A stretch of DNA of 64,000 nucleotides from CAITZA01 sp937915285 (GCA_036821825.1 DAISIV010000011.1:30721-94720), one strand, 5' to 3'; counted from the first letter of the stretch, positions 9,420-17,777 are shown. Program-made: numbers and translations. The notes: generated by a model from the sequence alone, not told the origin.

Positions 9420-9630
9420 AACAGATCCCCGTCGTATTTTCCAGATTAAGAGATCAAGCAGTCAGTGAGCCAATGAGTCGCTTCAATTGACCGATGATCC
9501 TGGCAAAACAAAAGCGTCCCCATCGCATCAAGTAGAGCAAAAACCAGAGACGCCTATGAAGCCGCTATTGCTGAGCCTGAACAGACGCCCTGACCAAAAG
9601 GCCAAGGCGCCATTACGGGCCAAAGAAGGC

Positions 9631-9783
9631 CTAGAACAACGTATAAATGAAGGGCGCAGCAACCGGTGAGCTAGCCGCCAGTATGATGAAGGCGGAAAGT
9701 ATTACCAGAACAATAAGAATTGGCGCTAACCAGAATTTTTTCCGGACCTTCATGAAGTCCCAGAATTCCTTAACCAGTGACAT
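9631..9783 (-). CDS. 50-residue membrane peptide, DUF5989/SxtK-like
   Basis: A short gene starting MSLVKEFWDFMKVRKKFWLAP, followed by one hydrophobic helix (about residues 20-40) and ending SSPVAAPFIYTLF. This pattern (basic aromatic amphipathic N-terminus, one transmembrane helix, APFIYTLF end) is how I recognise the DUF5989 family, whose members sit beside carbamoyltransferase and SxtJ genes. A strong ribosome site AGGAGG lies just before the ATG at 9783. It is 32 bases downstream of the SxtJ-like gene. Function is unknown; it may be a small subunit of a membrane complex. The family assignment rests on memory and should be confirmed by a profile search. Confidence 0.82.
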   Translation of the reverse strand: MSLVKEFWDFMKVRKKFWLAPILIVLVILSAFIILAASSPVAAPFIYTLF

Positions 9784-9815
9784 GCTATATCCCTCCTAAA
9801 GCATTCCAGACAGTT

Positions 9816-10256
9816 CTAGAACTGTTTTTCATATCTTTCAACGGTCTTTTCGGATGGTTCCTCGTGTTTGACCCAGTAGGTCTTGGCCTCTGGGTCCAGC
9901 TTCCTCTCCATCGGATCTTTTCCGAACAGTTTCATTATTAACCCTGTGGGAGTTATGACAAGGAAGAAGATGAGAGTCAAAAGTATTCGGGAAATAAAGT
10001 AACCAATAATTATGGACAGAGCCACCCATTTCCCGAAAATGAACTTGAATAGTGACGGAACAAATCGCGACAGAAAAAGTGAAATGCCTAAAGCGAGCCA
10101 CACCCAACCATAGAATGATCCTCGCCAGTAAAGCAGATGGGCGCCGATGGCGCAGGGAACGATAAGGAATAACACCGCAAGAATATTCATGTCCCTTTTG
10201 GTCGGGACAACGGCAGCCGCCCTAATCTCTTCTCTGATTTCCTGGATGATGTTCAT
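9816..10256 (-). CDS. SxtJ-like integral membrane protein
   Basis: A 146-residue protein with three to four hydrophobic helices (about residues 24-42, 48-63, 71-100). It then carries a conserved-looking cytoplasmic motif ITPTGLIMKLFGKDPM (about 101-116) and a charged tail. This matches the SxtJ family, proteins of unknown function found next to O-carbamoyltransferases, including in saxitoxin clusters. It lies between the carbamoyltransferase (16 bases) and the DUF5989-like peptide (32 bases). A role as membrane platform or substrate channel for the carbamoyltransferase is inference. Confidence 0.82.
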   Translation of the reverse strand: MNIIQEIREEIRAAAVVPTKRDMNILAVLFLIVPCAIGAHLLYWRGSFYGWVWLALGISLFLSRFVPSLFKFIFGKWVALSIIIGYFISRILLTLIFFLVITPTGLIMKLFGKDPMERKLDPEAKTYWVKHEEPSEKTVERYEKQF

Positions 10257-10272
10257 TTGTTATTCAGTCCGT

Positions 10273-12090
10273 TTAATCTAATTCGTACTGTGATCGCCAG
10301 TCCTCATCGTCCCTGAGTTTTGGCTGTTTTTTCTTGTCCAGAAGATAATGCCCCAAAACAAGGTAATCCATTTCGGTCCTCATAAAACACAGATATGCGT
10401 GTTCAGGGCTCATTACGATAGGTTCACCTCTCACATTGAACGAAGTGTTAACGATTACAGGACAACCACTCTTTTTGTAAAAGGCTTCTATAAGGTCGTA
10501 GTATTGGGGATTGGTCTCACGGTGAACAGTCTGAATCCTCGCGGAGTAATCCACATGAGTTATTGCCGGAATTTCAGACCGTGCTACGTTTAGTTTTTCT
10601 ATGCCCCACAATTTCTTCTGGTTGTCGTCCATGGGTTTCCTGATATTTTCCTGGACGTCTGCAACAAGAAGCATGTATGGCGAAGGCCTGTCTATTTCAA
10701 AATAATTTCCGACCTGGTCAGCCAGGACAGATGGGGCGAAAGGCCTGAAGCTCTCTCTGTACTTGATCTTGAGATTCATCTGGCTTTGCATGGATGTGTT
10801 TCTGGCGTCACCAATAATTGACCTTGATCCCAACGCCCTGGGGCCAAATTCCATACGGCCGTTGAACCAGCCTATCACTTTTCCTTCCGCTATCAGGTCG
10901 GCAATCCTGGACAATCCATCGCCATTTTCAAGGTGTTCATATGGATAAGCATGTGACTCAAGATATTCTCTTACTTCCTCATCAGAATATTCAGGTCCCA
11001 GGTAGGAACCGTGCTGAAGATCTCTCGTGTTATCAACAACCCGATCATTACCAAGGATCTGGTGCCACACAAAGAGAGCAGCTCCCAAAGCTCCTCCAGC
11101 GTCACCGGCCGCCGGTTGAATCCAAATATCCTCAAAAGGCCCTTCTCTGAGTATTCGGCCGTTACCTACACAATTAAGAGCCACTCCACCTGCCATACAA
11201 AGATATTTTTCACCTGTGGACTTGTGGATGTGACGGGCAGTCCTAAGCATTACCTCTTCAGTCACAACCTGAACTGATTTGGCTATGTCCATTTCCCTCT
11301 GTGTCAATTGCCCTTCGGGCTTACGCGCCGGACCGTCAAACAGCTTTTCGAAAGCGGATCCGGTCATTGTAAGGCCGTAAGGATACGTGAAATATTTCAT
11401 GTTCAGTTTAAATGAGCCGTCTTCCTTGATGTCGATAAGCTCATTCATTATTGTGTCTACATATTTGGGCTCACCATAGGGAGCCAGTCCCATGACTTTG
11501 TACTCACCTGAATTGACCTTGAACCCCGTAAAATAGGTAAATGCTGAATATAGAAGACCTAGAGAATGAGGAAATTTTATCTCATAGTCTATTCTGACTT
11601 TTGATCCATCACCGACACCGAAACTGGTAGTCGTCCACTCGCCCACTCCATCCATGGTTAGAAAGGCTGCCCGTTTGTAGGGAGAAGGAAAGAAAGCGCT
11701 CGCTGCGTGGGATTCATGATGCTCAGGAAAGATGATCTTGCCTTCATAATCCATGCTTTTCCTGATCAGGTTGGGCATGTGAAGCTTCTGCTTCAGCCAT
11801 AATGGCATCGCCATGAGGAAAGAAGCCCAACCTCTCGGAGCATAAGAGACATACGTCTCCAGGAGTCGCTCAAATTTTATAAATGGTTTGTCGTAGAAAA
11901 CTACATAGTCTAGATCCTTGGACGATATCTTTCCCTTCTCCAGGCAAAACCTAATTGCATCCATAGGGAATCGGTGGTCATGCTTTACGCGTGTGAATCG
12001 CTCCTGTTGGGCTGCTGCTACTATCTCGCCATCTCTGACCAGGCACGCAGCGCTATCATGATAAAAGGCAGAAAGACCAAGTATATTCAT
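10273..12090 (-). CDS. O-carbamoyltransferase, NodU/TobZ/SxtI family
   Basis: A 605-residue protein with the two expected domains. The N-terminal Kae1-like domain starts MNILGLSAFYHDSAACLV and carries the metal-binding HHESHAASAF block (His124, His125, His128). The C-terminal carbamoyltransferase domain contains GRMEFGPRALGSRSI near residue 413 and VNTSFNVRGEPIV near 558. These enzymes move the carbamoyl group of carbamoyl phosphate to a hydroxyl through a carbamoyl-adenylate, in nodulation factors, antibiotics and saxitoxin. The acceptor is not known here. It overlaps neither neighbour but is six bases from the upstream SGNH gene, so it is clearly in one operon. Confidence 0.93.
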   Translation of the reverse strand: MNILGLSAFYHDSAACLVRDGEIVAAAQQERFTRVKHDHRFPMDAIRFCLEKGKISSKDLDYVVFYDKPFIKFERLLETYVSYAPRGWASFLMAMPLWLKQKLHMPNLIRKSMDYEGKIIFPEHHESHAASAFFPSPYKRAAFLTMDGVGEWTTTSFGVGDGSKVRIDYEIKFPHSLGLLYSAFTYFTGFKVNSGEYKVMGLAPYGEPKYVDTIMNELIDIKEDGSFKLNMKYFTYPYGLTMTGSAFEKLFDGPARKPEGQLTQREMDIAKSVQVVTEEVMLRTARHIHKSTGEKYLCMAGGVALNCVGNGRILREGPFEDIWIQPAAGDAGGALGAALFVWHQILGNDRVVDNTRDLQHGSYLGPEYSDEEVREYLESHAYPYEHLENGDGLSRIADLIAEGKVIGWFNGRMEFGPRALGSRSIIGDARNTSMQSQMNLKIKYRESFRPFAPSVLADQVGNYFEIDRPSPYMLLVADVQENIRKPMDDNQKKLWGIEKLNVARSEIPAITHVDYSARIQTVHRETNPQYYDLIEAFYKKSGCPVIVNTSFNVRGEPIVMSPEHAYLCFMRTEMDYLVLGHYLLDKKKQPKLRDDEDWRSQYELD

Positions 12091-12096
12091 TTGAAC

Positions 12097-13839
12097 CTAC
12101 CGATGTGCGCTGATTAATCTAAGTTTGATCGCTGAACCGGCGCCTTTGAGCGGCCGGTACCTCAAATACCTGGCCATTACTGGCTCAGCCCCGTAATATT
12201 CGAAACCTGGCCACCTCGAGTACCAGTCTATTTCATTTGAGGATGACTTTACCAGGGTCTTCCATTCTTTCATGTCCTCAGAATATTCCATTTCCCATTC
12301 TTCGGGGGTTGATTGTTCATCCCCCCAGACAACCCTGATTCTGCTTACCGGATAAGCCCTCTGCATATCCAAAATAACTTCCAGCCTGTCATTGGGATTC
12401 GAAGGGGTGAACTCAAAGCAGCCCTCTCCGGGATACCCCCTAAGGGCGTTCTGCTTTAGGCTCGCCTTTTCAGCCTCAGATCCAGGATAAACGACCTGCG
12501 AGGCAGAAGCCACATCCCAAAAGAATGAATTCTTGTCTGTAGTCAAATCTGCGCTGGAAAGCTTTCTTTGGAAAATGTGTTCCTTTACAAGGTTAGAAAT
12601 TTCTTTTGCCAACAGGAAATTTGCGCCACTGGTCAAGTGACACCAGTCCAAGAAGACCCACTCAGAGACGTCATCAAAATAGTCGGAAAAATCGGCTACA
12701 AAATAATTCTTTTTCTGTGCGCTCGCAACAATCTTGTCAACCAGCAGCTTGTATGTCTTGTCTGATGGAACACCGTAATACTGCTTGAAACCAGGTAATT
12801 CGTTGATGGCCCTTTCCTGGGGAGACATCGGCTTCCTGCTCAGGTAAAGCCACGGCTGAAGCGCCATTACATGCGGAATTCCGTCATTCTGTATCGACGA
12901 ACTGTAATCTTCGATGACCTTCACCACGGTGTCTATATTTCGATCGAGCAATCGCGACATGTCATCTATCGATCCACCAACCTGCTTGACCTCGCTCGAA
13001 GCGCCTTCAACCACCGCTTTGTGAACGGGAGCCCTTACGTTCAACTCTTGAAAGATGTCCTGTCCGGCCCATAAATACGTCATTAAAAACGTGTTGTTTT
13101 TTAGCCATAAAGTCAAGTAGGACGCCAGGCCCGTTCCACTGTATGAGTAAATGTCCCTAATGATGTTGTTGTATTGCCCTTCCTGAAAATAATTCCAGTC
13201 AGGTGTTAGCTTGCTTATCAGTGGCAATTCATTGGCGCCGTCCAGAGAAACTATCAGGTCTGGATTGTACTGGCGGAGCTTTACAGGATAGCGAATGAGA
13301 AGGTGCTGGTAGGAATGTCCCCAAACAGCCGTGTTGTAGACCCTTATTTTCTTTCCATCTATAGGGGCCGTGGCGTTAAGGATCATTTCCATGATATGGG
13401 AGATCGTTTCACGGTATTCAATACTATAGTGATTGGTGATTGAAACCGCATCACCTATAGCGCCGAGTCCAAAAGCAGTAGATCCACCCGTAAGGAAAAT
13501 TCTGTATTCATCTTCGGGCTTTTCCAGACTGATCTCACGTGGTTCCCTAAAACCTGCATTGTTGGCGTATTCGTACTGGTTACCTTTAAGGATGTTGAAT
13601 TCAACGCATGCGCCCGGGGTAAAGTCGTAGTCGTAATGCGACACAGGAGCCGTGGCATCCTTTCGCACCATGTCAAAATCATGGTGATACACAACTCCCA
13701 GATATGATTTGCTGAGGGCGAATTCAGAAAACTTCTCCATGCCATAAAACAGGGCCGCAACCGCAAGGCCAAGAAAGATCAAATATAACGAAAGTTTTCC
13801 GAGGTAAATGATCGCTCTTCCTAATGACTTCATTCGCAC
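12097..13839 (-). CDS. Membrane-anchored SGNH hydrolase-like protein with C-terminal discoidin-like domain (copy 1)
   Basis: A 580-residue paralogue of the 7734-9419 product, sharing DGANE, WNYF.EG, YLTLWLK.NT, ALQP and DWCHLT.GANF. It has one N-terminal membrane helix (about residues 12-32). The SGNH catalytic set is complete: Ser120 in LTGGSTAFG, Asn203 in DGANE, Asp398 and His401 in DWCH. A C-terminal beta-rich domain (about 470-580) resembles a discoidin module. It is the first gene of the carbamoyltransferase operon. The start is GTG at 13839, or ATG two codons later at 13833. Two SGNH copies around one carbamoyltransferase suggest sequential esterase or acyltransferase steps on one extracytoplasmic substrate. 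Confidence 0.8.
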   Translation of the reverse strand: MRMKSLGRAIIYLGKLSLYLIFLGLAVAALFYGMEKFSEFALSKSYLGVVYHHDFDMVRKDATAPVSHYDYDFTPGACVEFNILKGNQYEYANNAGFREPREISLEKPEDEYRIFLTGGSTAFGLGAIGDAVSITNHYSIEYRETISHIMEMILNATAPIDGKKIRVYNTAVWGHSYQHLLIRYPVKLRQYNPDLIVSLDGANELPLISKLTPDWNYFQEGQYNNIIRDIYSYSGTGLASYLTLWLKNNTFLMTYLWAGQDIFQELNVRAPVHKAVVEGASSEVKQVGGSIDDMSRLLDRNIDTVVKVIEDYSSSIQNDGIPHVMALQPWLYLSRKPMSPQERAINELPGFKQYYGVPSDKTYKLLVDKIVASAQKKNYFVADFSDYFDDVSEWVFLDWCHLTSGANFLLAKEISNLVKEHIFQRKLSSADLTTDKNSFFWDVASASQVVYPGSEAEKASLKQNALRGYPGEGCFEFTPSNPNDRLEVILDMQRAYPVSRIRVVWGDEQSTPEEWEMEYSEDMKEWKTLVKSSSNEIDWYSRWPGFEYYGAEPVMARYLRYRPLKGAGSAIKLRLISAHR

Positions 13840-14054
13840 ATCCGTAATTCTAATTCACGGCCAGTGATCCAGATTTATAACCTGCAGACACAAGCGACAA
13901 ATATAATTTCCTTTTTGAGAGGAAATGCATGCGGACTTATTTAACTCAAAGAACAATTTTAGGCAAGCCTTCACGGATATGTGAATCTTGACAGATTGTC
14001 CCATTCATTTTGAGAGCCTGGGTTCGTTAGAAAAGTTTCATGAAAGTTTTGGTC

Positions 14055-14083
14055 TTGTGAATTGTCGTTTGTCGACATAATAT
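14055..14083 (+). promoter_or_regulatory. Possible sigma70 promoter for the small secreted protein
   Basis: TTGTGA at 14055-14060 and TAATAT at 14078-14083, with a 17-base spacer, end 29 bases before the start codon. Each hexamer matches four of six consensus bases, so this is only a candidate. The spacer contains the palindrome TGTCGACA. Confidence 0.3.
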
Positions 14084-14112
14084 ATAGTTACTAAAGACAT
14101 TCGGAGGGATTG

Positions 14113-14373
14113 ATGAAACGTCATGCGCTTAAATTAATGTTGGGATTGACAGCCGCACTGCTATTTTCAGTCTCCATGCCCTTGGCTTCTGAGGCCGGCA
14201 AGCCTGGCTTTACCGGAACTGTGCTCACTGTCAACGACTCCAGGGTCGCATACAGATACTACTATCCCAGGACCGGATGCTATTACGTAAAAAAATGCGT
14301 CAGGGTCAATCGATGGGGCCAATGCGTAAAGGTTAAGTGGTTGAAAAAGTGCGGACCTCGCAGGGTTCTTTAA
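14113..14373 (+). CDS. Small secreted basic protein, function unknown
   Basis: An 86-residue protein with a clear Sec signal peptide: MKRHALKLML, a hydrophobic core, and a cleavage region near ASEAG (about residue 28). The mature part is about 58 residues, rich in Tyr, Lys and Arg, with three cysteines after the signal region in a repeated K-K/K-C-V/G setting (YYVKKCVRV, GQCVKVKW, LKKCGPR). I do not recognise the family. The start is ATG at 14113 with GGAGGG at 14103-14108; a TTG one codon earlier is less likely. It stands alone between the divergent carbamoyltransferase operon and the dehydratase pair. Confidence 0.7.
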   Translation: MKRHALKLMLGLTAALLFSVSMPLASEAGKPGFTGTVLTVNDSRVAYRYYYPRTGCYYVKKCVRVNRWGQCVKVKWLKKCGPRRVL

Positions 14374-14528
14374 AACAGCGCCTGATTAATTAATAACTGT
14401 TGCTAATATTTCTGGTTTGAGGCTTTACGCGCAAGCTGCCGGAGTGACTCATCCCGGATGCCGATTATCGCCGATTTCTTCGGTTGAGACTATCATCGTT
14501 AAAAAGTCAAACGACTGTGGGGTTTATT

Positions 14529-15776
14529 GTGGCCGAATCTCAGAAAAACAAATCCAGACCGATAGCAGCGACTTCCATGATGAAACAGATCATGGCTGAT
14601 CATTTCCTTGGATTGGACAGGGCGAGCAGGGAAGGGACACGCAAGATAGCGTGGTGTACTTCCGTTGGCCCAGCGGAACTTCTTCATTCTCTCGGATTTG
14701 AGGTCTATTTCCCTGAGAATCACGGAGCTATGCTGGGCGCGACCCGCATGGCCACTGACCTGATTCCCGCCGCAAATGCAATGGGATACTCACCGGATAT
14801 CTGTTCATATCTGACTGCTGATATTGGCGCTTACGTGAGGGGATGCACGCCTTTGACCAAAGCCTATGGGATAGAGAAAGTTCCTAAGGCCGACGTATTG
14901 GTTTACAACACAAATCAATGCCGGGATGTTCAGGACTGGTTTGCGTATTACGCCAGGGAGTGGAACGTTCCGATAGTGGGTATACACACACATCGGAACA
15001 TTCAGGCCGTGGAGGATTTCCACATCGGCGATCTTGTTTCGCAGATCAAGATCATGATTCCCACGCTGGAAGAAGTTTCCGGAAACAAATTCGACATCGA
15101 CAAGTTACGGGAAGTTGTCAAGCTCTCACTGGATTGCACAAAATTATGGAGGCAGGTTCTTGAATGCGGAGCCGCTGTTCCTGCTCCCCTAACTTTTTTT
15201 GACGCCACGATACACATGGGGCCGGCAGTGGTCCTGAGAGGACTACCTCAGGCAGTCGATTACTACAACACTCTTTTGGCCGAACTGAAACAGAGGATTG
15301 ACGACGGAATTGCAGCGGTAGATGCTGAAAAACATCGAATCTATTGGGATGGAATGCCTATATGGGGCAAGCTCAGGGACTTGAGCGCTCAGTTTAACGC
15401 CCTTAAAACCAATGTTGTCGCTTCCACATATTGTAATAGCTGGATTTTTGACGCGTTTGATCCTCAATTCCCCCTTGAGTCCATGGCAAAGGCTTACACG
15501 GAACTCTTTATCGTGCGGGACGATTCCTACAAGGAAGCCTACATGGAGGCATGGATAAAGAAGTTCTCCATTGATGGCATAATTTTTCATGACGCCAAGA
15601 CATGTCCGAACAACTCCAACAGTCGTTACATGATGCCACAGAGAATGCGTGACAGGCTCAATCTACCTGTCCTGGTCGTAAATGGAGACCTCAATGATTT
15701 GCGTTGCTATTCCGAGGAACAGGCACGAACAAATATCGAAGCCTTTGTAGAGCAGCTTGATGAAACAGGAAGATAG
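14529..15776 (+). CDS. 2-hydroxyacyl-CoA dehydratase-like iron-sulfur protein (HgdB/BcrC/YjiM-type)
   Basis: About 415 residues of the HgdB/BcrC family (D-component). Conserved landmarks are WCTSVGPAELLHSLGF, an early active-site cysteine region, and NTNQCRDVQDW. There are further cysteines in VASTYCNSW, HDAKTCPNNSNSRY and DLNDLRCY, which could ligate a [4Fe-4S] or double-cubane cluster. Only one dehydratase-type subunit is present, where classical enzymes need two. Single-subunit pairs of this kind include YjiM/YjiL and the double-cubane cluster proteins, so substrate assignment to an acyl-CoA is not safe. The start is uncertain: GTG 14529 is preferred, with TTG 14484 and ATG 14577 as alternatives. 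It is followed by its activator after six bases. Confidence 0.85.
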   Translation: MAESQKNKSRPIAATSMMKQIMADHFLGLDRASREGTRKIAWCTSVGPAELLHSLGFEVYFPENHGAMLGATRMATDLIPAANAMGYSPDICSYLTADIGAYVRGCTPLTKAYGIEKVPKADVLVYNTNQCRDVQDWFAYYAREWNVPIVGIHTHRNIQAVEDFHIGDLVSQIKIMIPTLEEVSGNKFDIDKLREVVKLSLDCTKLWRQVLECGAAVPAPLTFFDATIHMGPAVVLRGLPQAVDYYNTLLAELKQRIDDGIAAVDAEKHRIYWDGMPIWGKLRDLSAQFNALKTNVVASTYCNSWIFDAFDPQFPLESMAKAYTELFIVRDDSYKEAYMEAWIKKFSIDGIIFHDAKTCPNNSNSRYMMPQRMRDRLNLPVLVVNGDLNDLRCYSEEQARTNIEAFVEQLDETGR

Positions 15777-15782
15777 CCCATC

Positions 15783-16571
15783 ATGAAATACGATTATGCC
15801 GGTGGAGTAGATGTCGGCTCATGCACCACCAAAGGGGTTATCATTGACAACTCTGGAGTTGTTCTTGCTTCGAAGGTTGTCTATTCAGCCACTGACTTTA
15901 GCGCCGCCTCAAAAACCGTCTGGAATTCATGCCTATCAGAGGCCGGCCTTTCGCCACAGGATGATGTAATAGTTTATTCTACAGGCTATGGCCGAAACAG
16001 TGTTTCTTTTGCGAGTGGTTCCATGACGGAGATAGCTTGCCATGGCAGAGGCTGCTATCATTACTTTGGTGGCCCGATAACGGTAGTTGATATAGGCGGC
16101 CAGGACAACAAGGTAATAAAAATCGATGGGCATGGCAGGAGAGTGAGCTTTAAAATGAACCGGAAATGCGCTGCGGGCACGGGCGCATTTCTGGAAGAGA
16201 TGGCTCTGCGTCTGAGGCTACCGCTAGAGTCACTTAACTCGCTGGCGGAACAGGCTGACAAGGAAATAGTTTTAGGGAGTTATTGCACTGTATTTTCCGC
16301 AACCGAGGTTCTGGAAAAAATCAAGGCTGGAAATCAGGTAGACAGGATTGTAAAGGGATTATTCCACTCTGTTGTAAAAAGGATAATAGAGATGGATACA
16401 TTGACGGATACAATCGTGATGACCGGGGGCGTTATTGAGCACAATCCGTATTTAATCACCTTGCTCAAATCCCACACATCATGTCCGGTAGTTTCCCCGC
16501 CTCATCCCCAGATAACCGGGGCATTGGGAGCAGCGCTTTACGCAATGGAGTCAGCGCCGGAAACCGAATGA
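15783..16571 (+). CDS. Activator ATPase of 2-hydroxyacyl-CoA dehydratase family (HgdC/BadF/YjiL-type)
   Basis: A 262-residue protein of the ASKHA fold. The phosphate-1 loop GVDVGSCTTKG is at residues 8-18 and a second phosphate motif DIGGQDNK near 103. The conserved NRKCAAGTGAFLE segment has Cys129, and GSYCTVFSATEV has Cys168. These two cysteines, one per monomer pair side, bind the single [4Fe-4S] cluster shared by the homodimer. The protein couples ATP hydrolysis to injection of a very low potential electron into its partner enzyme, here the gene directly upstream. It is normal length for the family and oxygen-sensitive in known members, fitting an anaerobe. Confidence 0.93.
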   Translation: MKYDYAGGVDVGSCTTKGVIIDNSGVVLASKVVYSATDFSAASKTVWNSCLSEAGLSPQDDVIVYSTGYGRNSVSFASGSMTEIACHGRGCYHYFGGPITVVDIGGQDNKVIKIDGHGRRVSFKMNRKCAAGTGAFLEEMALRLRLPLESLNSLAEQADKEIVLGSYCTVFSATEVLEKIKAGNQVDRIVKGLFHSVVKRIIEMDTLTDTIVMTGGVIEHNPYLITLLKSHTSCPVVSPPHPQITGALGAALYAMESAPETE

Positions 16572-16603
16572 CAGCAAACATCACCTGCAGTTTCCGAGGG
16601 CGA

Positions 16604-17350
16604 CTATCTGGTCAAATAATAGGCGCATTCGCACGGTAAGTCAGTCTTCAGGATTTTGGCTGCCGTGATTTTAGGGTCGTATCCGTCGAGTCTCCACCAG
16701 GTTATCTGTTGCGATTCAGTGTCCAGAGTTACGTAGCACGGTTTATGTATAGGGTCTCTCGGCTGACCGATGCTACCCGGATTGATCAGAAGTTTTTCAC
16801 TGGCACGGTTGGAATAAGTTGTTCCACCCTCGAAAAATGTAGTTTCGATGAGTTGTTTTCCGGATGCGTCAGCGAGCATGGGGCGATGTGTGTGGCCGGC
16901 AAAAGTCAATGACGTCCCGGAGTTTTGAAGACAGAGCATGATACCGAGGCTTCTCCCGGAAAACAGGTATTCCCAACTGTCAGGCTCAAAACATGAGGCA
17001 TGGGTTAGTGTAAATAACTCTGTTTCAAGTTTTAATTTAAGCCCTCCTATATATTTAATGTTATTTTTTGTAAGCTGTTTTTGAGTCCAGCATATCGCCT
17101 CAAAAGCCATGGGATTCATAAGCCTCTCTGATTCCATGAGGTTTAGCGCAGCATATTCATGATTACCCATTATGACATTTGAGTGACATATTTCCCTGAT
17201 GATCTCCAAACATTCATTTGGATTAGGGCCATAGCCAATCGAATCCCCCAAACAGGCGTATGCCTCAGTCCCCAGATTTCTCGAGTGTTCTATGAATAGC
17301 TCCAGAGCCTCAAGGTTGCCATGAACATCACTGAAAAATGCCAGTTTCAA
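16604..17350 (-). CDS. Calcineurin-like metallophosphoesterase
   Basis: A 248-residue protein with the full metallophosphoesterase motif series: FSDVHGNLEAL at residues 6-16, GDSIGYGPNPNE near 36, MGNHEYAAL near 61 and GHTHRPML near 152. These supply the metal ligands (Asp, His, Asn, His). The order and spacing match the YfcE/MJ0936-like and diadenosine tetraphosphatase-like group, but the substrate cannot be assigned. It is convergent with the activator gene, with 32 bases between stops, and 82 bases downstream of hypA on the same strand. Confidence 0.9.
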   Translation of the reverse strand: MKLAFFSDVHGNLEALELFIEHSRNLGTEAYACLGDSIGYGPNPNECLEIIREICHSNVIMGNHEYAALNLMESERLMNPMAFEAICWTQKQLTKNNIKYIGGLKLKLETELFTLTHASCFEPDSWEYLFSGRSLGIMLCLQNSGTSLTFAGHTHRPMLADASGKQLIETTFFEGGTTYSNRASEKLLINPGSIGQPRDPIHKPCYVTLDTESQQITWWRLDGYDPKITAAKILKTDLPCECAYYLTR

Positions 17351-17432
17351 TCAGAGAACCTTTAGTTCATCAATCTTGCTTCCGTTATACCATTGCCTCT
17401 TGATGTTTCCTCGGTACAACAATTTGTAAAAA

Positions 17433-17777
17433 TCACTGTATTTCTATCGAAGCAATCCTCATTTCATCTCTTCCCTGGATAATCTGCAGAACCCCTTCAT
17501 CACATTTCGGGCAAAAAGGTAGATAGTCATCCAAGGTGGATTCTTGTCCACAGTCCATACATCGGGCTTTTATTGGAATTATGGTTGTTTTTATTAACGC
17601 TCCCTCTGCAGGGCTCCCTTTGGACAGGGCTTCGAAGGCAAAATCTATGGCCGCAGGCATGACAGCAGTCATGGCCCCAAATTCAAGATTTACACTCACT
17701 ATTTTACTACAGTTATGTATTTTGAGTTGATCCAAAAGCGTTTCCATTATGGATTCAACGATTGCCAGTTCGTGCAT
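17433..17777 (-). CDS. hypA: Hydrogenase/urease nickel chaperone HypA
   Basis: A 114-residue protein starting MHELAIVESIM, with the conserved His2-Glu3 nickel site. The zinc site is the CxxC pair Cys73/Cys76 (ARCMDCG) and Cys89/Cys92 (FCPKCDEG). HypA hands Ni(II), together with HypB, to [NiFe]-hydrogenase precursors. No hypB, other hyp genes or hydrogenase structural genes occur in the window, so it is separated from its usual partners. Length is normal. Confidence 0.96.
   Translation of the reverse strand: MHELAIVESIMETLLDQLKIHNCSKIVSVNLEFGAMTAVMPAAIDFAFEALSKGSPAEGALIKTTIIPIKARCMDCGQESTLDDYLPFCPKCDEGVLQIIQGRDEMRIASIEIQ

Noticed and set aside
9487..9669. Plus-strand ORF of 60 codons in the carbamoyltransferase operon
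   Set aside because: It is antisense to the end of the DUF5989-like gene, has no ribosome site and has a low-complexity Lys/Pro composition.
7734..13839. Saxitoxin biosynthesis cluster
   Set aside because: Only the carbamoylation block families are present; there is no SxtA-type polyketide synthase, amidinotransferase or Rieske oxygenase gene.
14484..14528. Upstream TTG start for the dehydratase-like gene
   Set aside because: No ribosome site, and the added residues do not look like part of the family; the later GTG is preferred.
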